DNA from: Raphanus sativus
Lineage: Eukaryota > Streptophyta > Magnoliopsida > Brassicales > Brassicaceae
Length of the DNA stretch: 64,000 nt
NCBI RefSeq assembly: GCF_000801105.2
Contig: NC_079519.1
Coordinates: 6,136,668 to 6,200,667, forward strand
Direction: 5' to 3'
Part shown: piece after piece, positions 35,033 through 50,453 of the stretch
How positions within the stretch are numbered: position 1 is the first letter of the stretch
Layout: every line of letters starts with the position of its first letter
Translations under genes and position numbers: made by a program
Notes under the pieces: generated by a model
The model's input: the letters and a program-made list of their open reading frames with translations, nothing else
Databases searched by the model: none
What the model was told of the DNA's origin: nothing

Positions 35033-38000
35033 CTAAGAATATGTTTCTGTCTTTGTTGTTTCACTCTCTGAATTGTGTACTGCCTCAACCACCTGCTTGG
35101 ATTTTTCATCGTCTTCGCTAGCTGTTATTAAGCCATTGTTATGGTGCAGTGATTGTAAAGTAAGCTGTAAATCCTTTTCCACATCTTCCTCCATAACTTC
35201 CTCATCAGGTTTCAGATTCTTCTCAATATCAGTTGAGTCTTTAGCTGCTGTAGAAACTCTATCTTCAGCAATATCTTGAGAGATAGCATCATCATGCTCT
35301 GGTCTTTGGGTGATCTCCCATGTGTTTGGTGATATTCCTTCGGAAGAATTTGCACCGTGCTATTCAATGAATAAATAAAAAATTACAAAACTTCGAATCA
35401 AGAACCAACGACCGGAAAATAAGTTAATACATGTCAAATATGATTAAAGTAGAGAGGAAAACCTGTTGTGTCCATTGTTGTGAACCTTGTGAATCATGAG
35501 CTTCTTCTAAACCTATTAATTCTTCCTTAACATTCACTATGTTATTGTATACTTGGGTCGGTTCAGCATGAAGATCTTTCAATAACCCTGAATTTTCTCC
35601 TTCCATAGAGAACTCTTGATCAGTTGATCCATCCAATGTTGAGTGATTGCCATCTTGAACTTCCAGAAGTATCACATCACAATCATTTTCTGCATTTTCG
35701 TAGTCATCAACCAATTGTGTATAAGGAGGGCTTGAAGATGGTTCTAAAACGTCATGAGTTATCTCTTCTTCCACTACCTTTGCACTCTTATCAGATTTTT
35801 TGACTAATTTCGGATCATTCTCCTCCATGACCTGACTTTCTTGTAAATTTGTGAAAAAATTGCATGGACTAGTCAAGTCACCTTGAAGTGCTTTATCTTC
35901 TATTTTTTCTGTTATATCCTTTGTGAAATTATCTAACTTTGTTTCTTCTTCGTCTTTCATCTCTCTTTCAAATGATTCTACACATGGAGCTGCCTCATAT
36001 TCCATTGGTTTTGTGTTATCATACTCCATATCTTTAGCAATATCTTGAGAGATAGCCTCATCATGCTCTGGTTTTTGGGTTCCTTGGAAAGAATATGTAC
36101 CTTGCTATTGAATGGATAAATAAACAATTACGAAATTTTAAATCAAGAACCTAGAATGATGAGGAAGTTAATATATGTCAAAAGTGATTATAATAGAGGT
36201 TAAACCTGTTGAGTCCATGGTTGTGAACCTTGTGAATTAGTAGCGTCTTCTAAACCTATTGATTCTTCCTCAACGTTCACTATATTGTTGTATTCTTGGG
36301 TCGATTCAACATGAAGATCTTTCAATAACCCCGCACTTTCTTCTTCATTAGAGAACTGTTGATCAGTTGACTCATCCAATATTGAGTTATTACCATCCTC
36401 AACTTGCATAAGTATCACATCACTATCACTTTTTGCATTACAATATTCTTCAGACAATTGTGTGCAAGGATGGATTAATGATGCGTCCAAGACGTCATGA
36501 TTTTTTTCTTGCTCCATTGGCTTTGCGTTCTCATCATAATTTTTGACTAACTCCTGACCATTCTCTTCCATGACTTCACTTTCTTGTAATTTTGGAGAAC
36601 TCGTGAAGTCACCTTGAAGTGCCTTCTCTTCTCTTTGTGGTGTTACCTCCTTTGTAGAATTATCTAAGTTTGCTTCTTCTATTTCTTTTATCTCTCTTTC
36701 AAATGATTCTACATCTGGAGTGTCCAAAGAAGCATCCAATACACTCTTAGAAAGTCCACAAAGATCATCATGTTCTAACTGCTGAACATCAACAACTTCC
36801 TCATCAATCAAGTTCTTCATGGATAAATTCCTAGAAGTTGGAGATATCTTGTTTCCCACATCGACTGGGTCTAAGATTGTTTCAGGTTCTTCTGTTATAG
36901 ATGATAGTGACACACTTGAATGAAACAACAAACCATCTAATTTTCCATAGCTTCTAGACTTGGGAACATCACTGGAACGAGAAAGTCTCAGCTCAAAATT
37001 CTCTTTGGTTTGGCTTCTTCTATCTACCAAAGACATCTCATCAGCCGTTCTAAAATGTTCATCTGACAAACACTTCTGATATGGTTTAGTCACTAGTCCA
37101 TTATTATCTTCTTTTGATATTGATTCACATTGTTGAGAGGCCCTCTTACGTGATTCTTCACCGCGGATGATTTCTCTATCGATATCAGTATCATACGTGT
37201 AGGATTCTCCACCATTAGACCAGTCATCAAGCCAATCAACCGTCGTAGGAGGTGAACCAAGCTCTGAAACCTCTACTTGCATATCTGAGGCAATGGAGAA
37301 TGTTCTACTGTGAGAATTTGGGCCTCTACGTGCATAAAACATGTTGTTATCATAGAGTCTTGGCGCCATGCCTCTTGGTAACGGGCTTGGGATATCGTTT
37401 CTTGCTTGATTCACAAGAAACCCAGGAAATTTATCCATTGAGTGGCTTATAGCTTCTCTGAGCTCTGCTTTGTTGAAACGGTTAAGTTCTGCCTCACTTT
37501 CTTCTGAACAACTTGAATCATCATCATCATCTTCGTCGCTTGAATCTGTCTCATTATTCATCACATCTCCGTTTTTGTTTTTTTCACCCTCATTACCACT
37601 TTTATCATCATCCTCGCTTGTGACTTGTTTGACATAGCGAGGGAGGTTTTGTTCATTATGATCCATATATTCATTGTCCAAATCTGTAAACCAAAAACCA
37701 TTATTTATTGAGTACATATATAAAAAATACCATAAAAAACACTAAAAATAACCTTTTTCAAAAATTAAGATAAAAGAAAATCTTCAAATTAACATTCATT
37801 AAAAGGCAAACAATAAAAATATTTATGTAATTGATTTAGAATTGATTAGAGTTTAAAGTTTAGTATTTAGGGGTGAAATTAGGGTTTATGATGCAGAGTA
37901 ATTTAGTGTTTTATTGATTAATAAATACTATTTCGAAGAAAATTTCTTTAAATGTGAAAGAACTTTTAGAAATACTATTTATTGTATTTGCCACCAAAAA

Positions 38001-39118
38001 AATTAATAAAACAAGAAAAATAAAAACAGATTACCAAAAAGTTTTCTGGTTGTGGAGATGTCGGAATCAGGAACTGGACTGTTCATACACTGAGCATGTT
38101 CTGGAGAAAAATGAGCAAAGCGACAGAAGCTCTCATGACGACAAAGGAACATATCATTAGGGTTAAAAAATGAAAACTCTTGATCAAAGCTATCTCCAGT
38201 TAGATTAGGTCTTTCCTCTTGAGGATCATAAGGAATATCGAAAGGGCTTCTCGCTTGTAGCATCACAGAAGGTGCTGAGCCTGGAACCTGCAATCCTGAT
38301 TGATAGTTTTGACGTTTTTCAAAGGAGTTGTTGCTATTGTTCCTTGGAACTGTGATGTGAAGGTTGTTGTTATGTGTAGGGCTGGTTGTCTCTTTCTTAT
38401 TATGTTGATCTAAAGCTAGTTTAAAGAGTCGTCTTGTTCTTCTTCTAGCGATTAGACTCTCTAGCCTCTTGTTTCTCTCAACCTCTGAGATCCCATGTTC
38501 GTTGACATTGTTCATATCTTCTTTGCCATCATGTTTCTTCTCTTCATTGACCTCACAGCTGCACGCCATTGGCTCTTCTTCAACGTTGAGATAACCCAAA
38601 TCTTGAGAAGACGTTCTTGAATCTTCCTCAACAAAAGCCTTATCATTCTCTTCTTCCAGTACGTTGGTTTCTATAGCTTTTGGAGACTCCTCGAATTGTG
38701 GTGTACGTCCGAGGAGATCGTTGTAAAGAGAGGTCAAGATAACTTTGTCTTTCTCTTCGTCGCTTGTCTGTGAATCCCATTCCTCAACTTTCATTCGAGC
38801 GTTTCTTCGGACACTTCTTTGTTGTCTTAAGTGGCATCTGCCACTTTTCTTTTCTCCTTTACAACTCTCTGGCTCCGAAGAGGAACCGGAAAATCTCAAT
38901 CCTAGCTTTTCTCGGGCGTACACTACAGCACATGCAAGAACCGGAGACGAGTATATCAAGAAGAACAATAAGGAAGGGAGGAGAATGTATAGCGCGAGTA
39001 AGAGCATGGAAACCAGAGACAAGATTGGGTGGTTTCTCATGAATTTGATGCTTGTGCTTATCGAGAATCCAATTACTTTCCATATTACTGCGCATGTTTC
39101 CTTCACGTCAATACCCAT
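35033..39118 (-). CDS. Membrane-anchored acidic protein of unknown function (At5g58880-like)
   Basis: Four exons on the minus strand, all joined in phase: 38035-39118, 36206-37683, 35463-36104 and 35033-35359, giving 1,176 residues. The N-terminus has a two-part hydrophobic region (about residues 28-68: ILSLVSMLLLALYILLPSLL, then a second span), so the protein is probably anchored in a membrane. A basic segment (RRRTRRLFKLALD) and an NPFDIPY-like block (SPFDIPYDPQEERPNL) follow, then a long Glu/Asp/Ser-rich, probably disordered tail. Exon 3 is a diverged duplicate of the 3' half of exon 2: VESFERE, KALQGD, GLLKDLH and SQ-WTQQ recur. The position matches At5g58880. Function is unknown; I infer nothing beyond membrane anchoring. 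Confidence 0.85.
35285..36760 (-). repeat. Intragenic segmental tandem duplication
   Basis: About 750 bp is duplicated in direct orientation within the At5g58880-like gene. The copies include the 3' coding part of one exon, its donor site, the short intron and the start of the next exon: both junctions read CAACAG/GT, and both acceptors read AATAG/CA(A or C)GGT. Each intron is about 100 bp. The copies differ by many substitutions and small indels, so the event is not recent. Confidence 0.8.
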
Positions 39119-40398
39119 TTTCCATACAATTACTATTCAACAGATCACAGTCGATAAAAAAAAAATCAATTGAAACAAGATCAATATTTGGGGGTTTCCT
39201 TCCTTTTTAGTTTGTGAGATCATACAAAAACATTGATAAATGGGGTTTCCTAAAGTTAGACAGCATATATTGTCTGGAGTTCCTCTGTTTCAGGACGTTA
39301 ACATTATTCTCCCTCCATATTTGTTTGGTACAAATGAAAATTAAAACGACAAAACAGAAAACAAATTTAGTTTGTTACGAAAAACAAGTTTTTTGTTCTT
39401 AAATCTAAATTTCTATTAAATCCAATATGTATATTTTAATTCCAAACAAGTTGATTTTGAAATACCAAAAAAAAAAAAAAATCAGATTCACACTTTCTTT
39501 ATCTATCTATAAATCTATCTACACAATTATCTGCGGAATAACGAAATTTCATATTGGAAAGATGTCCAACTATGATTAGTATAAAATCTTTTTGACAAGG
39601 AACCCAAAACCAAATCCATGAGAGATTTGATTTTGGGCAACAGTATCCTAATGATCATTTGTGGAAGAGTTGAATATAAACTTGAAAAAAGCCCTACAAC
39701 TTTCTTTTTCATTATAAAATAGAGTATCACTGAAATAAAATTCAACACTATTATATAGTTATTTTATTTATTTAAAAAGTTTTACTTTATCCACTGATTT
39801 GATTAAGAATTTATTAAGAAGTTTTTCTTTGTTCATTGGTTTAACTAAGAATTTATTAAATATCTCAATTAGATAAAATTCACTAGAACAAAGACCACAT
39901 TTTCCTTGAAATTATGTTGAATTTTTTTTTGTATGGATGAATTTTTCTTTTCGAAAACAATTATTTACTGTCACCATTTAGTGTATTGATGTGTTCTCTA
40001 GCTAGGACAAATATCTTGAAATTTTATTTCGAAAAAGTTACATCCATAAAACTAGACATGATTATCCTGAGGCCCATTCCGTGGGCCCTATGAAAAACAA
40101 ATTCGTGGCCCATATCCACCGTCTAGAACCTGTGGTCGGGAAAAAAAACTCATCATCCAGTCCACTTTATCTTGTAACCACGTGACGTTAAACACCGTTT
40201 CCTCTCTATACTTGTCCACACTAGATTCCATCGAACGGTGGTGAAAACTCCTCCCATCCTCATATCCGACGGCTCGAATTCGAAGTCGTCGTTTCCAGTA
40301 AACCTCGCGTTTCCCCCAAAAGAAGATAAACCCAACAAAAAGAAAAAAATGTGTTCTTCCTTTGATTTCCTCAATTTCTAGGGTTCCCAAAACACACA
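39119..40398. other. Shared upstream region of two divergent genes
   Basis: The At5g58880-like and FtsH genes start head to head 1.28 kb apart. The FtsH-proximal 200 bases are GC-richer and probably contain its promoter and leader. No third gene is seen. Confidence 0.5.
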
Positions 40399-43815
<3,417 letters not shown>

Positions 43816-44465
43816 CATCTACTAGCCTCCTGCATCCCCCAGGTCAGGCTTGTGTAAAGCATCAATGACTCTGCCACGTAAGAAGATAATACTTTGATGG
43901 ATCAAAAGCTCTAAAGATCTATCTACCAATGACCATCTCCTCGGAAAGCGGCCCTTTGATGCTTAGTTTAAGGACTCACTATGTATAGAAAAGCTTTTGT
44001 TGCTGGCAAACAACCATTGTGTTTGTAATATTTGGTACTTTATTTTTGGCAATTGTATTATCGACTCACATGTATATATAAAAGCCATTCATATGTTGTA
44101 CCTACTTCATTGTGTTTTAGAAAAGATGAAACCCATAATGTCCAAAAGGCTGAACCATGAAAAAGAGCTCAACTAATTCTAATTAACTTTTTAGTTCTGA
44201 GTTGTGAGTTTAAGGTTTTTGGTTAATTATTTTGTAACCTTTTTTCGTTCTTACACAATAAAATGATAAATGCTTGTCTGCAAATTTGCAATGAATTAAG
44301 CAAAAATAATTTAAACTAAAAGCAACTAGTGTGATACCACAAGATCATGAATTTTCAAGAAACTTGAAGTTTCTTATTATCATCAATGTACGAAGACTCT
44401 AACAATTAGACTTTCGAAATGCAAAGTACACAGATTACACACATGTATTTTACTAAAAAAAAATT
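43816..44465. other. Spacer between convergent FtsH and TSP9-like genes
   Basis: The 650 bp between the two stop codons probably holds both 3' untranslated regions. Nothing else is recognisable. Confidence 0.5.
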
Positions 44466-44774
44466 TCATTTCTTAGCAAAGAGACCACCGAAGCCACCAC
44501 CATTCTTGTTCTGTGGCACTGCCACCGAGTTCTTTCCGCCTGAAACCGTTATACGGCCACCGTTACCTCCGGTGGTTCCTTTTTTATCGTCCACCTTCTT
44601 GAGTAGAGGATCGGTCTCGTAAAACTGATCTTGCTTCGTCAAACTGCCAAGAACGAAGTCGATGATACTCTTCTCTTCTTTCTTGGTAGTGGTGTTGTTG
44701 GTGGTTCCTTTAGCTCCCGTGGCGAAGCATCTCACGGTGGCCGGAGCAAAGGACATTAAGATCGAGGAAGCCAT
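44466..44774 (-). CDS. Small plastid protein, probably TSP9-like thylakoid phosphoprotein
   Basis: An intronless gene of 102 residues. The first ~20 residues (MASSILMSFAPATVRCFATG) look like a plastid transit peptide. The mature part is rich in Lys, Thr, Gly and Asn, with KKEEKSIIDFVLGSLTK, QDQFYETDPLLKKV and a C-terminal GGGFGGLFAKK. From memory these resemble thylakoid soluble phosphoprotein TSP9, a mobile, multiply Thr-phosphorylated protein linked to PSII and its antenna; this could not be checked. In Arabidopsis the TSP9 gene I recall is on chromosome 3, so this copy would be out of the block's order. If the identification is wrong it is still a likely real small plastid gene, given its length, codon use and compact ends. 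Confidence 0.62.
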   Translation of the reverse strand: MASSILMSFAPATVRCFATGAKGTTNNTTTKKEEKSIIDFVLGSLTKQDQFYETDPLLKKVDDKKGTTGGNGGRITVSGGKNSVAVPQNKNGGGFGGLFAKK

Positions 44775-47700
44775 TGTTGTTGTCTTCTATACTGTATCTC
44801 TTCTGCTTCTTTTGTTTTCTGTGTTTAATTTTCGTGTGGCTTATGTTTTACAAAGGGATTGGATTGTCTGTTAATCAGAGCCGTTGGATCTTTTTGACAT
44901 GTGCTCTCCACAAGTGTCTTATCCTTTCTTTTTCCCATTACATGCATGCATTTTATGTGTTGATATGATGAGATGTTGTCATGCTGATTACTAGCATGGT
45001 ATGATGATTCATTCAAATTGAAAAGTAGAGATGTGGAGGGGCCACGTGGTATTTGCATACTGTCGTCGTACAATTGTCTTATCATAAAATAAGTTTTTTT
45101 TTGTCAACTTATCATAAAATAAGTTTAATTTCCACATATTTATGCTTGTATAAATTTTTTAATGTAGAATGTGTTAAAACTATCTTTCAAAAAAAGGTGT
45201 TAAAATATTGAATGGATGAAACTGATTTATTTGGAATTGATGGAATAAAATGGAGTGTAGTTATAAAACATTCATGGTTAAAAAAAATCATGAATAAGTG
45301 GAATAAGTGGAATGTAATTATACTTTTTATTCCATAACTTTCCTTATTCCATTTATCTATGTTCCATTTTTTCAATTGCATTTATTCATAATATTCCAAA
45401 ATTGATAAACAGCTCCATCTAAATGATATTACAAATAATAATATATGGTAGTTAATTTTCAAAATTATAGAAAGTGTGATAATGTTTGATCAATTCTTTT
45501 ATATTTATATACTACAAAATAATGAATAGAAAAAATTTATAGAAATCGATAGAATGATTTTGTATACATATAAGAATATAGTGATGTATATAATAATTAT
45601 TAATCTCTTATAATGTTTATATATGTTTTATAAGTAATTAGGTTTTAAAGATTGGATGAATTATTGAACGAAACATGTGAGAAATTTGATTAAAAATATT
45701 TTGCATTTAAATTAAATAATATAGTGAATAAGGTAATGTTATGATTCAAAAGAATTGTAAGATGAATTTTTTATTGTATAGTTTATATTACTATTGAGAG
45801 AGAAAAATAAATATATGGAAAACTATGTAAAAAATTAGGAAAATATTAGCAAAACATTGATAAAAACGAAATAATAACGAGCAAATGAGAAGAGGTCGAA
45901 GAAAATGCATAATATGTGTTGAAAAAGTGTACGTGATAATTATATACTACTTTAGAGAAATAGCTCTTCTAATATGAATCCATATATTTAGGAGTTAGGA
46001 CAATACTTCCAATATATATATATATATATTATTTTCGGTTTTTGTATTTATATACTTTACGACGGGAATCAAAACATGTCCAACATATTAAGCAAAAATT
46101 ATGGTTAGTGTGAGAAGGAAGTACAAAGGAAAGAATACGAAACAAAAGTAGAAACATAAATAAATTCAAAATCATAAAATATCCTTTAAATATAACTAAT
46201 TCTAATATTTTGTTAGAAAATAAAATTAACCATACAAAGCTCTAGCTTATTTAGTGGTTCTTCCACTGATGCCCTGTAATGAGGAGGACTGCCGTTCGTT
46301 TGCCGTCACCCAGATCTTCTACCTTCCGGGTGTCCAGGAGTTCGCTGCTATTGTCTCGACAATCCCTGAAGATTTTATTCTTATGAGTGTCTAGAAAAAA
46401 AACTATGATGAATATGAGTAAGGGAAAGCTAATTTAGCGACGTGGAGGTAGGGTTAGGCATCTAATCCGTTAAATTTGATTTGATTCATTTTCGTTTTGA
46501 TCTGAAAAATTCGGATATCCATAAATATTAAAAATTTGGATATCTGAAAATATTTGATAATTTTAAATAGGCATCTAATAATAAGGTTATTTAAATCATT
46601 ATATATGAAATTAAATCATGAAAATTTAATGAAAATATATAATTTTATCTATTTAATTACTAAACAAAATTGAAACTATACTTTATTTAAAAAAAAATTA
46701 ACCACTATATAGGAATAAAGTACAAAATTAATGTATGAAGTGGATATGACACAATTGTATAGTTATTCAACATCACAACTTTAATACAATTATCAAAACC
46801 TCTTACTTTTGTACTTGCACTTGAAGTACGGATCAAGATCTAAAATAGACAAATATGATTTCAAAAACAAATGGACATATAATTATAAAGAAATGAGCAT
46901 ATGGCAGATCAATTTTTAAATTGCTATTGTTTTATGAAATAGATTTTGATTAAGATTTGTGCATAAGCATGGTTACAAAGAAAAACACAAATATAAATTT
47001 TAAATTTATAAAATAGAATTAAAACAAGAAATATATCTACCTTTCAAAGACTGATCAGAATCTACTACTTTACATGTCGGTACCAAGATATAGAAGTCCA
47101 AGCAAGATATAAAGGTAAGTTAATTGAGGTCATCCGCTTCGTTAAGGTTCTCACCATTTATTCTCATAGATAATATCTAAACTATTAAGACTGAAGTACA
47201 ATTAACTATATCCCCTTAGTTTTACACAAAAATTACAACTAAATGCCACTGCTCTTAAAACACTGCAGTTTTAATTATTGCTCTACCAATCCGTGAATTT
47301 ACTAAACCGGACCATAGCATAACAAAACCAATCATTGTGTATCATTTTTTTGGTAAAATGTTAATTGTGTGTATCATTATTAAAACACGGACATTTGGTT
47401 TATTTTTCAAATCCTTAAACGTTTGGTTGATTAAATAAACACTAAAATTACAATATCATTACTAAACCAAAACATTTGTAAACCATCAAAATACAATATG
47501 TACTTTCTTCATATCGTTTTATAACATTATTTTAATATATTAAAAGTGGGATACGATGATTGATACTTTATTTTTGTCTAATTAATCAAATAAGTCAATC
47601 AATACATTCTCATATACCTACCAATATGAGTTTTTTTAACCAAAGATTTCCATCGGTTTAATTTTCGTCTACCTAATCAAAACCAGTGTATTATAAATCT

Positions 47701-47840
47701 AACAATTAAAAATCAAAACTGTCTTCAACAATCAATATTATCACCATAATTTCTTTAATTCAAGTTCGAATATGAGAATATATTTATTTCCTGATCGATA
47801 TTATCTTCCTAAATTTGTTCCTATTTCTAAGCAATCACCA

Positions 47841-48772
47841 TAGGGCTGTTCAATATGGCAAAACCGAACCGTACCGAACCGAACCGAACCGAAATAGACA
47901 ATATGGTTTGGATTTGGTATATACCATACAAACCGAATGTATGTAATTTTCTAAAAACCGTAGGATTTGGATATGGTTTGGTATATAACCGATAAAACCG
48001 AATAAACCGAATAAAACCGATCAAAAATAGAAACATGTAAATATGTATATATTTTATAACGACGTATGAAAATCATAAGTTAATTTGTTTGCTAATAACT
48101 ATTACCATATTTTTACAGTAATAAAGAAGTCATGATTTGTAAAACATTTGAAGTATACTTAAATAACAATTCATCGCAACCGATGCTTCTTATTTTTTAG
48201 TCTTCTTTTTGATCTTTTTGTTTTATTTTAGCATTGACTAAATTGAAATAAAGATTATAAATTTGATGGACAACAATTAGTAGAAATTCTTCACAACTTT
48301 TTTTTAATCTATAAATGAACAGAGATTCGTGTTCAATCGAAGAAACATGAATTTGATGAACGCTAAATATGGAAGAGTAGAAAATTTTTCTTTAGTGTTT
48401 CGTGCTTCTGTTTTGTTTTTAGTTTACTTTTATTCAAAATTTTGAGCTTTGATTTTAATTCTAGATTTGATTATTTTATTAGATGGTATAAGCATTTTTT
48501 TTATTTTTTGTTCTTTTATTTAAACATATAATATTTTTTAATAAATGACTCTATTGACAACATGACTCTAAAACTCATATAATATGATCACAAAATAAAG
48601 AATTATGTTTTTTTGGTATAAAACCGAATAAACCGAAAACCGACAGTATATAAACCGAACCGAACCGATGTAAATATGAATTTAGAATGGTAGTTGTATT
48701 TTACTAACCGAAATACCGAAAAACCGAAAAAATGAACCGAAACCGAACCGATATCCGGATTGAACACCCCTA
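47841..48772. mobile_element. hAT-like element with ACCGA-rich ends
   Basis: The left end TAGGGCTGTTCAAT and right end ATTGAACACCCCTA are inverted repeats; inside, both ends carry runs of CCGAACCGAACC or its complement. The flanks share ATCACCA (left 47834-47840, right 48775-48781), an imperfect 8-9 bp duplication. The ~930 bp interior is AT-rich and non-coding. Confidence 0.7.
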
Positions 48773-49153
48773 TTATCACCACAAAGATTTCAATATGAAT
48801 CAATATCACAAGATTCTTATTTTGCTTTCAATCTTGCAAATCACATATAATATCTAACCATTAAAAACCTATATTCGCGTAATTAGTTCAAATTTAAAAC
48901 AATCTAATCAAAATAGGAAAACAAATCGACAAGTATGTTCCTTTTAATGCTTCTAAATAACAACTTACAAAATCTTTAATAATTACATATCGTTCACCCT
49001 ACAGTTTTCCTATCTAGCTATATATAGGTCATTTATCTAACGTTAAAACCATATTCTCTTTTCTTCCCGGAAAGAAAATCCACCTAATAATGTCTGTGAT
49101 TATTACTTATCATCCTCTCACAAAACTCAGGACTTACAAAATATTAATGTGAT

Positions 49154-49763
49154 CTAGGTTTTGACCCGTAACTATGAATGTAGTTTTCAAAGATGTTTTC
49201 GACAACCTTTAACATTTAAGATCGTAAGGTATGTGATTTATTAAGTCTAGATTTCTTATACGGTTTATGTTTGGATGTGTTATGTTTTTTTTAAACAAAT
49301 CCACATTTCTCTTTGCAGATTTCAATCTGGTTTGGATGTTTACTCTGGTAGAAGAATACTTGTTGGTTCTGATTTTTCTTAAAGTTTTTTTTGCAAAAAA
49401 CATTTGTTTTTTTTTTCCAATAACTCATTTCAATAAGATTGATATTCAGTTGATTTATACAAATCTATGATTTAGAATTACAGTTTTAAAAATTTATAAC
49501 TACTATATCTAAATTTAGTTTAAATAAAAATTTTATAATAAAATGAATTACGCACAATCTAAACTTTATACTCAAATTTTTACACATTAATGTTTACGTT
49601 AAACTAAAATTAAAAGTAGTACCAAAAACACATCTTATTGTATAAAATATAATCAGTATCATGAATGTTTAAAACGAAATAAACTATGAATCAGTAACAT
49701 AAATATTTAACTTATAATCATTAAGAGTATACACCCGTGCGGACGCACGGGTCCAAAATCTAG
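49154..49763. mobile_element. Helitron-type termini in inverted orientation
   Basis: At 49728-49763 the hairpin ACCCGTGCGGACGCACGGGT is followed by CCAAAATCTAG next to T, a clear plus-strand Helitron 3' end. At 49154 the minus strand ends with ACGGGTCAAAACCTAG, a second similar terminus without a clear hairpin. They may be two truncated insertions or the two edges of one unusual element. Confidence 0.5.
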
Positions 49764-50453
49764 TTAATATTTACTTATGAAAGTTAAAATATTCATGTTA
49801 AAATGCTATCGGGCTTGGGATCTACATAGGTATTGTAAAAGAAAAAATACCCATGTTAAATTTGTTCTTTTTTTATTTTTCTGAAAAATTATTTAAGTAA
49901 ATTGCTATAACGATGAGAGATTCAACAGTGGATGGCTGGATGCCCTTAGTTGCAAGAAGTTATTTTTGAAATAACCAAAAAAATGAAAATTAGTTTTGTA
50001 GAGAGAAATAGAGAGAGAAAAGAAGAGAGATGATATGATTTGAGTATTTAGTGAATTATAGTTTTTTATAGTTATCTCATCTAATTTCTCTTATATCTTA
50101 TTATCTTTACCTCAATTTGTATATTTTTGGGGTACCAGTTTATTTAATTCCTTACGATACTTCATTGAATTAATGTGAAAGTTATATATTTATATTGATC
50201 TAGGTCCAAATCAGAGCTCATGAATTTAATACGAAAAAGAACACGTGATGAAACATTTAGTGATTTTCAAGTGTCGTAACATCTTACTAACCCTTAAATA
50301 CATATGACCTGTTTTTGCGTAGCATCAAAAATAGCCAGAGAGAGAGAGCGAACGTTCCGTTGATCATGTGCCTCTTTGAACTTGGAGCTCTTTAAGTACA
50401 TAGTCGAATGCTCTAATTCGAACGAACATTGAAACAAAGACAAGAAAACAAAA

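Larger units (their letters stand above)
44775..50453. other. Transposon-rich spacer without a recognisable gene
   Basis: The first 200 bases are the TSP9-like promoter. Then come two retroposition scars (45078-45126, 45171-45205), AT-rich DNA with a (TA) run near 46014-46028, a GC-richer fragment at 46260-46440, an ATATCC-rich element remnant at 46450-46600, another scar at 47334-47378, a hAT-like element at 47841-48772 and Helitron-type ends at 49154 and 49763. Purine-rich microsatellites lie at 49998-50030 and 50337-50348. No host gene is supported here. Confidence 0.6.

Noticed and set aside
49267..49470. 67-codon hydrophobic frame
   Set aside because: Phe/Leu-rich translation of T-rich DNA; no start context or homology.
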